Shown here: piece after piece, positions 27,241-36,667 of the stretch
Layout of the letters: the number at the start of each line of letters is the position of its first letter
How positions within the stretch are numbered: position 1 is the first letter of the stretch
NCBI RefSeq assembly: GCF_004310285.1
Contig: NZ_SISF01000021.1
Span: 1 to 64,000 of the forward strand
Length of the DNA: 64,000 bases
Source: Agrobacterium cavarae
GTDB taxonomy: Bacteria > Pseudomonadota > Alphaproteobacteria > Rhizobiales > Rhizobiaceae
Direction: 5' to 3'
Notes under the pieces: model-generated
Databases searched by the model: none
Seen by the model: the letters and a program-made list of their open reading frames with translations, nothing else
What the model was told of the DNA's origin: nothing
Program-made: the position numbers and the translations under genes

Positions 27241-28131
27241 TCAGCGCGCGGTCGCCTTGTTGTTTGCAATCAGCCAGTCGGCCACTTCGCGCACGATCTT
27301 TCGCTGATGTCGGTCAGCAGGCCGCATGAGATAAAATCGTCCTTCGGATCGCATCGTGTGGCTATGCACCGGAACGAGGACACCGCTGTCCAGTTGATCG
27401 CGGATGAGCCATGTCCAGCCGAGCGTCGTGCCGAGACTCTGGGAGGCAGCGGCGACACACAGCCCGTAATCTCCAAGTTTCCAGTGCACTGCATCCTGCG
27501 GCGGTGACATCTTTGATGATCGCCACCAATCGCCCCAATCCTGCCACTCGCGCATGGAGTCTTCAATGGAAATGAGGACCGGCGCCTTCTGCTCTTCCAG
27601 TAACAATGCGCCAGCGCCAGAGACCGGGACCACCTCTTCCTGGCCAAGCTCAGAGAGCCAAACCCCAATCGGTCTTTCTTTGCGGTAGAAGATTGCAAGA
27701 TCGAATTCGTCCAGCCGCAAATGCGCAACGTCGTCGGTAACGCGCAGCCTGAGTTCAAGCCCTGCAATATCGTTCTTCAGTTTCTTGAGGCGAGGCATAA
27801 ACCACTGATCGGCGATCCCTCTGGAACAGGCAATCGTGATCTGGCTGGCACCCGTCCAGGAGCGAACACCATCCGTGACACTTGCAATATCAAGGATTAG
27901 TCGGGAGACATCGATCGAATAATTCTCGCCCACAGTCGTCAATCGCACGCCTGTCGGCACCCGTTCGAACAGTTTCGAGCCGATGAATGCTTCCAGCTTG
28001 CCGATTTGGCGACTGACCGCGCTTTGGGTCAGGCCGAGTTCGACGCCTGCACGGGAAAAGCTACCGAGACGCGATGCCGCTTCGAAAACAACGAGCGCTT
28101 CAAGTGGCGGCAATCTAGAAAAGGTCTGCAT
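27241..28131 (-). CDS. LysR-family transcriptional regulator (GcvA-like)
   Basis: A 296-residue regulator with an N-terminal winged helix-turn-helix (about residues 5-65: LPPLEALVVFEAASRLGSFS, then LTQSAVSRQIGKLEAF) and a periplasmic-binding-like effector domain. The RLPPLEAL opening is typical of the GcvA-like subgroup. I choose the ATG at 28131, with AGGGATC upstream, over one 12 residues earlier. No adjacent divergent gene marks its target, so the regulon is unknown. Confidence 0.9.
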   Translation of the reverse strand: MQTFSRLPPLEALVVFEAASRLGSFSRAGVELGLTQSAVSRQIGKLEAFIGSKLFERVPTGVRLTTVGENYSIDVSRLILDIASVTDGVRSWTGASQITIACSRGIADQWFMPRLKKLKNDIAGLELRLRVTDDVAHLRLDEFDLAIFYRKERPIGVWLSELGQEEVVPVSGAGALLLEEQKAPVLISIEDSMREWQDWGDWWRSSKMSPPQDAVHWKLGDYGLCVAAASQSLGTTLGWTWLIRDQLDSGVLVPVHSHTMRSEGRFYLMRPADRHQRKIVREVADWLIANNKATAR

Positions 28132-28256
28132 TTTGATCCCTGACGTTGCCGGATCAAATACATCCACAACGCGGGATCATCAACGTCGTTATTGACTTAG
28201 GCGGCAAGCTCACTTGCAAGAACCCATAGGCCGCCACCTAAGCTTGACGTTTTGCT

Positions 28257-28550
28257 TCAACGGCCTGAAACGCGGATCGCCCCGGCGTCACCAAAACTGC
28301 GCTGAACGGCCTGCAGTTGGTCTGCTGCGATATCGACCGACACTTCGATCTCACCTTCGTGGGGAGCGTCGGCGCGCTTCACGTCGCCGCGTGACGATTC
28401 CGTTCCTGTGGTGTTTTCGTCGGAAGCCGACTGGATGAAGATATCCGGGCGAGCAATGCCGTGCTGCTGCACCAAATGTTCGACAGCAAGGTCGGCGGCC
28501 TCGCGGGTTTCGAATGTCGCGCGAATGGTATTGGTGGCGTTGTCGGCCAT
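28257..28550 (-). CDS. 97-aa acidic protein of unknown function
   Basis: A small soluble protein beginning MADNATNTIRATFETREAA, with an ATG preceded by CAGGAGATCC. The first 40 residues look like a ferredoxin-like alpha/beta unit of the kind found in small stress-associated proteins, followed by a polar linker and a second beta-alpha unit. It has no Cys and no membrane segment. It is divergent from dinB, with the SOS box between them about 115 bases from its start, so damage induction is possible but unproven. Confidence 0.75.
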   Translation of the reverse strand: MADNATNTIRATFETREAADLAVEHLVQQHGIARPDIFIQSASDENTTGTESSRGDVKRADAPHEGEIEVSVDIAADQLQAVQRSFGDAGAIRVSGR

Positions 28551-28664
28551 AACGGATCTCCTGAGATATAGTGAGTAGGTCAAACTCCCCATCGGTCCGC
28601 TGGTTTCATCAACGCAACAAACTTCTGGCCGCGATGTCTTGGCGCATGCCACCACACATGCTAT

Positions 28665-28679
28665 GTTCTTCTTTTGTTC
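28665..28679. promoter_or_regulatory. LexA-binding site (SOS box)
   Basis: GTTC at 28665-28668, seven bases, then GTTC at 28676-28679: an exact match to the alphaproteobacterial LexA consensus GTTC-N7-GTTC. It lies 22 bases before the dinB ATG at 28701. The established consensus for Rhizobium/Sinorhizobium LexA makes SOS control of dinB very likely. Confidence 0.88.
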
Positions 28680-28700
28680 GAAACAGCTTCTCTGGCCTCC

Positions 28701-29798
28701 ATGAGCTTTAACGACCCCTCGCCGCTTCGCAAGATCATCCATGTGGACATGGACGCATTCTACGCCTCCGTCGAGCAGCGTGATAATCCTGATCTTCGCG
28801 GAAAGCCTCTTGCCGTGGGTGGCGCTGCGGCGCGTGGCGTCGTGGCAGCAGCGAGCTACGAGGCGCGCGCCTTTGGCGTGCATTCAGCCATGCCTTCCGT
28901 GACCGCAGCACGAAAGTGCCCCGACCTGATTTTCGTCAGACCACGCTTCGAAGTCTACCGCGCCGTCTCGCAGCAAATCCGGGAGATATTTGCCGAATAC
29001 ACGCCATTGATAGAACCGCTATCGCTTGATGAAGCCTATCTGGATGTCACTGAAAATTTGAAGGACATGCCGATCGCGACTGAGATTGCGCTGGAAATCC
29101 GCGAAAAGATCAAAAAGGTGACTGGCCTCAACGCGTCCGCCGGAATTTCCTATAACAAGTTTCTCGCCAAGATGGCATCGGACCTCAACAAGCCCAACGG
29201 TCAGGCGGTAATCACACCCAGGCGCGGGCCTGCTTTCGTCGAGGGCCTCGCGGTGAAGAAGTTTCACGGCGTCGGACCGGCAACTGCCGAGAAGATGCGC
29301 AGATTGGGGATCGAAACTGGTGCCGATCTCAAGGCGCAGACCTTGCAGTTTCTGACACATCACTTCGGCAAGTCGGGGCCATATTTCTATGGCATCGCGC
29401 GTGGCATCGACGAGCGCCGGGTCAGACCCGACCGTGTACGAAAATCAGTCGGTGCTGAAGACACTTTCATGCAGGATATTGATGACCTCAGTCTGGCCAC
29501 CGACGAGTTGAAGCCACTTGCCGAGAAGGTCTGGAGCTACTGCCAGGCCAGAGGTTTCAGCGGCAAGACCGTCACCGTGAAGATCAAGTACTCCGACTTC
29601 ACGCAAGCGACGCGCAGCAGAAGCAGCGCTGTCCCCTTCGCCAACGGCAACGCGATCCTCGAAACCGCTGCGGGACTGCTTGCGACCGTCTATCCGTTCA
29701 AACGGTCCGTTCGCTTGCTCGGAGTCACTCTTTCCTCCCTCACCAACGAGAGCATTTCAGACGACGGGGAACAACCTCAGCTCGGCTTCGATTTATGA
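28701..29798 (+). CDS. dinB: DNA polymerase IV (Y-family translesion polymerase)
   Basis: A 365-residue Y-family polymerase. The catalytic palm has the first acidic motif in IHVDMDAFYASVEQ (about residues 12-25) and the second in EPLSLDEAYLDVT (Asp-Glu pair, about residue 110). A helix-hairpin-helix segment (FHGVGPATAEKMRRLG) and the little-finger domain follow. Length is as for DinB. I choose the ATG at 28701; an in-frame TTG at 28674 lies inside the LexA box. A DEDDh exonuclease gene begins 3 bases after its stop, which points to an SOS operon. Confidence 0.93.
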   Translation: MSFNDPSPLRKIIHVDMDAFYASVEQRDNPDLRGKPLAVGGAAARGVVAAASYEARAFGVHSAMPSVTAARKCPDLIFVRPRFEVYRAVSQQIREIFAEYTPLIEPLSLDEAYLDVTENLKDMPIATEIALEIREKIKKVTGLNASAGISYNKFLAKMASDLNKPNGQAVITPRRGPAFVEGLAVKKFHGVGPATAEKMRRLGIETGADLKAQTLQFLTHHFGKSGPYFYGIARGIDERRVRPDRVRKSVGAEDTFMQDIDDLSLATDELKPLAEKVWSYCQARGFSGKTVTVKIKYSDFTQATRSRSSAVPFANGNAILETAAGLLATVYPFKRSVRLLGVTLSSLTNESISDDGEQPQLGFDL

Positions 29799-29801
29799 TC
29801 A

Positions 29802-30578
29802 ATGAAAGAGCCTAGGGAAGAGCTGAAGGTGTCAGTGCACCGCATCCGCGTGATTGATTTGGAGACCGCCGGCAACGGCGCCCACGACGTTTGCGAAATC
29901 GGCTGGCAGGATGTCGCACTTGTAGAAGGGAGACGTTGGGCGCTGACGAACGAGCGCGGCGCCCGCTTCGTCAATCCCGGTCGCCCGATCACGGCTGACA
30001 CAATGGCCATCCATCATATTCTTGACGAGCAGGTCGCGGACGCCCCGTTTTGGAAGGAAGTGGCGCCAAGCGTCTTGCGCCCCGAGGGAGGCGTGGTGGC
30101 CTTTGCAGCCCACCGCGCAGCCTTCGAACAGCGATATTGCACGGCTCGGCTGACGGGAGGATTGCCATGGATCTGCACGTGGAAATGTGCGCTGCGGGTT
30201 TGGCCCGAATTGCCGCGTTTTTCCAATCAGATGTTACGCTATCTGCGCATGCCGGAAGGCCTGGCGCATGAGATTGGCCTGCCGGCACACCGCGCCATGC
30301 CAGACGCCTATGTGACCGCCCATCACCTGCGCGATATGCTGAACGCCGCCTCGCTCGAAGAGCTCTTGGCTTGGAGCGCCGAGCCAGGGCTGCTGCCGCG
30401 CGTGCCCGCCGGTCCCGATCGCGGCAAAGGTTGGGACCGCCTGAGCACCGAAACGCTGATCAGTTATCTTCAAGACCGGGATAGCGACGTGCGCTTCAGC
30501 GCACAAACCGAGCTGACAAGGCGCGGTGAAATGGAAACGCAGCAGGACTTGGAACCGGCGCAGGGGTCGTTGCTGTGA
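29802..30578 (+). CDS. DEDDh 3'-5' exonuclease (DnaQ/ExoX-like)
   Basis: A 258-residue protein with an N-terminal exonuclease fold (about residues 12-180). ExoI is IDLETAG (Asp and Glu), and the ExoIII block HRAMPDAYVTAHHL gives the His and Asp. The ExoII block reads AFAAHRAAFEQRYC, where the usual Asp is Glu. The C-terminal 80 residues are not recognised. The start is uncertain: ATG at 29802 has a poor ribosome site, and GTG at 29829 is an alternative. It follows dinB by 3 bases and overlaps the next gene (GTGA), so it is probably co-induced after DNA damage. Confidence 0.85.
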   Translation: MKEPREELKVSVHRIRVIDLETAGNGAHDVCEIGWQDVALVEGRRWALTNERGARFVNPGRPITADTMAIHHILDEQVADAPFWKEVAPSVLRPEGGVVAFAAHRAAFEQRYCTARLTGGLPWICTWKCALRVWPELPRFSNQMLRYLRMPEGLAHEIGLPAHRAMPDAYVTAHHLRDMLNAASLEELLAWSAEPGLLPRVPAGPDRGKGWDRLSTETLISYLQDRDSDVRFSAQTELTRRGEMETQQDLEPAQGSLL

Positions 30579-30928
30579 GCAGTCGTGAAAAGCCCTTCTC
30601 TTACCCTGACACGCCGGATGGTCGGTACTTCGTGGTCCGCGGGCGCCTCTGGCGCAAAAGCGATCCCGCTCTGGATGAAGAGACCAGGATACGGTTGGTC
30701 AAGGAACTGATGGCCGCGAGGCGAGCGGTTCGGCAAGCCAAGGGCGATCGTGTAGCGCTGGCGCAAGCGAGAGCGCGGGTCGACGAAGCCAAGATCGCTC
30801 TCGGCGAGAGGGGAAAGGTGTGGTGGGACGATGGGGAGCCGGATCTTAATCGGCATCTCGTGAAGAACACAGCCTATGCGGCCTGGTTTTCGCAGCTTGC
30901 CGAAGAAGACCGTGCCAACGGTAATTGA
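30575..30928 (+). CDS. 117-aa protein of unknown function, third gene of the dinB operon
   Basis: A GTG start overlaps the exonuclease stop (GTGA). The protein is basic in the middle and rich in Ala, Arg, Glu and Lys, with a predicted long helix from about residue 40 to 80, flanked by an N-terminal DTPDGRYFVVRGRLWRK segment and a C-terminal Trp-rich patch (KVWWDDGEPDLNRHLV). No known motif was identified. Coupling to dinB and the exonuclease suggests a DNA-repair accessory role, which is inference. Confidence 0.75.
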   Translation: MSSREKPFSYPDTPDGRYFVVRGRLWRKSDPALDEETRIRLVKELMAARRAVRQAKGDRVALAQARARVDEAKIALGERGKVWWDDGEPDLNRHLVKNTAYAAWFSQLAEEDRANGN

Positions 30929-31392
30929 GCGGACAGGGTGACAGCTCAATTTATGAATGCCTCGTCAAAGGCCCCCAAGGTTCCAGTCCCTCCATGTCAC
31001 TCCCGTCGAGCGGATCGCGTTCGGCGTCTTCATCCGCGCTCGGCGGCATCCGGTTAAGATGCCTCAAACCCGAAAAGCTCGGCCGACCCGCATCCAGTTT
31101 CAAAACGCGTGATCATGCCATGCCATGCCGGCCCATCGCGTGCACCTCTCGCCCAATGCGAAAGCATGTGACTATTTGTAGGGCAATATGCAAAAATTGT
31201 TCAACAGGATGGACAGGATTGTTCGCCTTTGTTAGCGTCGACCTGTATTGTGGAGGAAACCAGTACGATGCTGCTCATCGGCCTCAAAAGCGACCCTGTG
31301 ACCAATTCTAGCGCCTGCGCAGCTGGCGTGGACAATGCTTATGTCCTCCACCTTTGCGACACTGGCACGGTCCTTGCACCAAGAGTGCTGGT
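30929..31392. other. Intergenic region upstream of the second peptide importer
   Basis: About 460 bases with no supported gene. A 128-residue open frame starting near the 117-aa gene's stop is low-complexity, Ser/Pro/Arg-rich and has no ribosome site. The region should hold the importer promoter. I see no clear terminator or known riboswitch; short GGATGGACAGGATTG-like repeats near 31208 are not interpretable. Confidence 0.45.
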
Positions 31393-33234
<1,842 letters not shown>

Positions 33235-33273
33235 CCGATCCAACGTTCACACCATCTGAAGAGGAAACAGAAG

Positions 33274-34809
33274 ATGAGAATAATCAAAAGGGGAATATCC
33301 GCTGCTGTGACATCGCTGGCTTTGGCCAGCGTTGCATTCGTGGCATCGCCCGCTCTTGCCGCCGGCAAAATGACCATTTCCAGCCCGCAGGATCCGGGTA
33401 GCTGGGACCCGATCGACACCTTTCTGGTTCAGTGGGCGGCGGTCGCCACCAACATCTTTGACGGTCTCACCTATCGTGGTCCGGATTTGAAACTGGTGCC
33501 GGGCCTTGCCGAATCCTGGGAAGAACTGGATGAGGGCAAGCGTATCCGCTTCAAGCTTCGCCAGAATGTCAAGTTCCACAACGGCGAGCCCTTTAACGCA
33601 GCCGCGGTCAAGTTCACCTTCGAGCGCCTTCTAGGCGAACAGGGTGCAAAGGGCCCACAGCGCTCCAACTATGTGTCGATCGAAAGCGTCGATGTTATTG
33701 ACGACTACACCGTGGACATGAAGCTGAAGGCGCCCGATCCCGTGCTGCTGACCAAGCTGGCAGGCTACGGCGCCATGATCGTGCCGCCGAAATACATCCA
33801 GGAAAAGGGAGAGGACAACTTCAACCTTAATCCTGTCGGCACCGGCGCGTTCAAGTTCGTGTCCTACGCACCGAAAAACAACATCAAGCTGGAAGCCAAC
33901 CCCGATTACTGGGGCGGCGCTCCGAAGCTCTCGGAACTGGAATACCGCTTCATCGCCGAACCGGCGACCGCAGTGGCGGAACTTCAGGCTGGCCGCGTCG
34001 ATCTGGTCATCCCGCCGACCATTCCAATCGGCATGATCCCTGTTATCGAAGGCGACTCCAAACTTGAGATCGTCAGCGTTCCGGGGCCCACGGTCGATGC
34101 GCTGCGCTTTAACACGCGCGACGGCGTCACAGCCGATCCAAAGGTGCGCAAGGCGATCATCATGGCGGTCGATCGCGGCACGATCGTGAAGTCGATCCTC
34201 GCCGGACAGGCCTCGGAAATCGCCAGCTTCCAGAGCGCACTGTCCTTTGGCTACGACCCAGAACTGAAGCCGCTGCCTTACGATCCGGAAGCTGCCAAAA
34301 AGCTCTTGGCAGAAGCCGGTGTGAAGCCGGGCACGACGCTCCAGATCGACATTCGCGGCAATGACGCAACGATGAACGAAGTAGCTCAGGTCATTTCCAG
34401 CTACCTCTCGATGGTCGGTATCACTGCAACGATCAAGCCCTACGAAACCAACGTGCTGTTGAACGACATTATCCCGCAGGGCAAGACCGGCGCCATGTTC
34501 CAGCAGAAATGGGGCGGCTGGACCTTCGACTACGACAACACGGCCTACTCCATGTACCACTCCGGCGAAAAGTGGAACCCGTACGACAAGGACGAGAAGC
34601 TGGACAAGATGCTGGAATCCCAGCGCCCGCTGACCGACCGTGCCGAACGCGAAAAGATCCTGAAGGAGATCGGCAGTTACACCGCTGATCGCGCACTCGA
34701 ACTTCCGCTTTACAACACCAATGCCATCTACGGCTTGAACAAGCGGGTCAAGGGTTTCGTCGCACCACCGGACAACCGGTTGAAGCTCACCGACGTCACC
34801 GTCGAATAA
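33274..34809 (+). CDS. Peptide ABC transporter, substrate-binding protein (family 5)
   Basis: A 511-residue DppA/OppA-type binding protein with a Sec signal peptide ending ...SPALAA near residue 30. Family-5 motifs include KLRQNVKFHNGEPFNAAAVKF (split over residues about 90-110) and NPVGTGAFKFVSYAP. It follows the ATPase gene and precedes two permease genes; a strong intercistronic hairpin after its stop may raise its expression. Substrate probably peptides, supported by the M14 peptidase gene at the operon end. Confidence 0.9.
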   Translation: MRIIKRGISAAVTSLALASVAFVASPALAAGKMTISSPQDPGSWDPIDTFLVQWAAVATNIFDGLTYRGPDLKLVPGLAESWEELDEGKRIRFKLRQNVKFHNGEPFNAAAVKFTFERLLGEQGAKGPQRSNYVSIESVDVIDDYTVDMKLKAPDPVLLTKLAGYGAMIVPPKYIQEKGEDNFNLNPVGTGAFKFVSYAPKNNIKLEANPDYWGGAPKLSELEYRFIAEPATAVAELQAGRVDLVIPPTIPIGMIPVIEGDSKLEIVSVPGPTVDALRFNTRDGVTADPKVRKAIIMAVDRGTIVKSILAGQASEIASFQSALSFGYDPELKPLPYDPEAAKKLLAEAGVKPGTTLQIDIRGNDATMNEVAQVISSYLSMVGITATIKPYETNVLLNDIIPQGKTGAMFQQKWGGWTFDYDNTAYSMYHSGEKWNPYDKDEKLDKMLESQRPLTDRAEREKILKEIGSYTADRALELPLYNTNAIYGLNKRVKGFVAPPDNRLKLTDVTVE

Positions 34810-34832
34810 GTCTCTCGACCCTTTGACGCATC

Positions 34833-34859
34833 GCCTTGCCCGTTTTGCGCGGGCAAGGC
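34833..34859 (+). terminator. Intercistronic hairpin between binding-protein and permease genes
   Basis: GCCTTGCCCG at 34833-34842 pairs perfectly with CGGGCAAGGC at 34850-34859 around a 7-base loop containing TTTT. There is no T run after the stem, so mRNA stabilisation or partial termination is more likely than a full stop; the permease start is only 25 bases further on. Confidence 0.6.
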
Positions 34860-34883
34860 AGGACATTTCTCAAGGAAAAGCTC

Positions 34884-35807
34884 GTGGCCGGTTTTCTCAT
34901 CAAGCGATTGCTGCAGGCGATTTTTGTCGTCATCGCCATCACCCTTCTCGTCTCCTTTGCGATCCGTCTGACGGGCGATCCTGCGGTCACCATGTTCCAG
35001 GGCGGCGGCAGCATGACGGAGGACGATCTTGCGCGCATCCGTGCGGCGCTTGGCACCGACCGGCCATTCTTCGTCCAGTATTTCAGCTTCCTGAAAGGGC
35101 TCGTGACGCTTGATTTCGGACGCAGCTTTACAGGCAGCACCCCTGTTTCGCGACTGATTGCAGACGCACTCCCAGCCACACTGGCGCTCGCCTTCATCTC
35201 CATGGCTGTGTCGATTGCGCTTTCCATTCCGCTTGGGATCAAGGCTGCCACGTCACGCGGCAAGACGGCGGATCAGGTGATCCGCATCTTCTCGCTCGTC
35301 GGCCTGTCGTTTCCGAATTTCTGGCTCGCAACCATGCTGGTGCTGCTCTTCTCGATCACGCTCGGCTGGTTGCCACCGAGCGGCATGGGCGGATTTGCAA
35401 GCTATATCATGCCGGCCGTGACAATGGGCGTCATCCTGACAGCGACCAATGTCCGGCTTGTGCGCACGGCCATGCTTGACACTTTGCGCTCGCAATATGT
35501 GATGGTGGCACGCGCCAAGGGCTTGAGCGAAAACAAGGTGCTCTACAAGCACGCCCTGCGCAACTGCGCCATTCCGCTCATCACCTATTTTGGCCTTCAG
35601 TTCGGTGGCCTGCTCGGCGGCATCGTCGTCATCGAGCGCGTCTTCAACTGGCCCGGGCTCGGTACGCTTGCCTTCGATGCGGTCGGCGCTCGTGATTATC
35701 CGGTTCTCCAGGCCGTCATCACTGTCCTGTCGCTGATGATTGTCGGCATCAACCTTCTGGTCGATATTGCCTATGGGCTTGTCGATCCGCGCATCCGCAC
35801 GGAGTAA
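34884..35807 (+). CDS. Peptide ABC transporter permease (DppB type)
   Basis: A 307-residue permease with six hydrophobic segments. GFLIKRLLQAIFVVIAITLLV at the N-terminus is followed by a periplasmic loop, and the C-terminal HALRNCAIPLITYFGLQFGGLLGGIVVIE region is typical of DppB. I choose the GTG at 34884, with AAGGAAAAG about 8 bases upstream; an in-frame TTG at 34836 lies inside the hairpin. It is followed 6 bases later by its DppC-type partner. Confidence 0.9.
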   Translation: MAGFLIKRLLQAIFVVIAITLLVSFAIRLTGDPAVTMFQGGGSMTEDDLARIRAALGTDRPFFVQYFSFLKGLVTLDFGRSFTGSTPVSRLIADALPATLALAFISMAVSIALSIPLGIKAATSRGKTADQVIRIFSLVGLSFPNFWLATMLVLLFSITLGWLPPSGMGGFASYIMPAVTMGVILTATNVRLVRTAMLDTLRSQYVMVARAKGLSENKVLYKHALRNCAIPLITYFGLQFGGLLGGIVVIERVFNWPGLGTLAFDAVGARDYPVLQAVITVLSLMIVGINLLVDIAYGLVDPRIRTE

Positions 35808-35813
35808 GAGACG

Positions 35814-36662
35814 ATGGCTGCCAACACCTCGCGCCTCTCGCGCTTCAACAGTCTTGAATTCATCCTTGGCGCAACGCTGACGGTCGTGATCTGCCTTGCC
35901 GTCGTTTTCTCTGATGTCCTCTTTCCAGGTGGCGCGGAAAAAATCGATCTGATGGCGCGGCTCGCGAAGCCGTTTGCGAATGCCGCCCATCCATTCGGCA
36001 CCGACCCGCTTGGCCGTGACGTGCTGGCCCGCGTCGTCGCCGGCGGCAAAATCTCACTCCTCGTTGGCTTCACCTCTGTCATCGGCGCGGTGATCTTCGG
36101 CGTGGCGGTCGGGCTTGTGGCGGGTTACTACCGCGGCTTCTGGGACATGCTGGTAATGCGCTTTGCAGACATCCAGCTTGCCATGCCCTTTATCCTGCTT
36201 GCGATCACCTTTATCGCGATCGTCGGGGGCAGCCTCACCAACACCATCATCCTGCTGATCGTCTCGCAGTGGGTGCAATATGCCCGCCTCGTGCGCGGCT
36301 CGGTGCTGACACTGAGGGAGCGCGAATTCATTCTGTCGGCCCGTGCTATCGGCGTGAAGGACTGGCGCATCATCCTCCAGCACCTGCTGCCAAACCTGAT
36401 CGGTCCCGTCATCGTGCTGATGACACTGAATGTTGCCAACAACATCCTGCTTGAAAGCAGCCTCACCTTCCTCGGCCTTGGCGTCGATCCCACTATCCCA
36501 AGCTGGGGCGGCATGCTGGCAGACGGGCGGACCTATCTTCAGACCGCGTGGTGGGTCAGCGTCTTTCCAGGCTTGGCGATCCTTCTGACCGTTCTCGGTC
36601 TCAACCTCCTCGGCGACTGGCTGCGCGATAGCCTCGATCCGACCGGCAGAACCTCGAGGTAA
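35814..36662 (+). CDS. Peptide ABC transporter permease (DppC type)
   Basis: A 282-residue permease. The HPFGTDPLGRDVLARVVAGG segment (about residues 60-80) is characteristic of DppC/OppC, and the EAA-like loop lies around residues 165-185. Six hydrophobic segments are visible. It forms the channel with the preceding DppB-type protein; the M14 peptidase gene starts 6 bases after its stop, so both are co-transcribed. Confidence 0.92.
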   Translation: MAANTSRLSRFNSLEFILGATLTVVICLAVVFSDVLFPGGAEKIDLMARLAKPFANAAHPFGTDPLGRDVLARVVAGGKISLLVGFTSVIGAVIFGVAVGLVAGYYRGFWDMLVMRFADIQLAMPFILLAITFIAIVGGSLTNTIILLIVSQWVQYARLVRGSVLTLREREFILSARAIGVKDWRIILQHLLPNLIGPVIVLMTLNVANNILLESSLTFLGLGVDPTIPSWGGMLADGRTYLQTAWWVSVFPGLAILLTVLGLNLLGDWLRDSLDPTGRTSR

Positions 36663-36667
36663 TCGCC

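Noticed and set aside
30925..31311. Possible 128-aa gene after the dinB operon
   Set aside because: Low-complexity Ser/Pro/Arg sequence, no ribosome-binding site, no recognised motif.
33631..34866. Minus-strand open frame of 411 codons
   Set aside because: Antisense to the family-5 binding-protein gene, which has a full set of motifs and a signal peptide.
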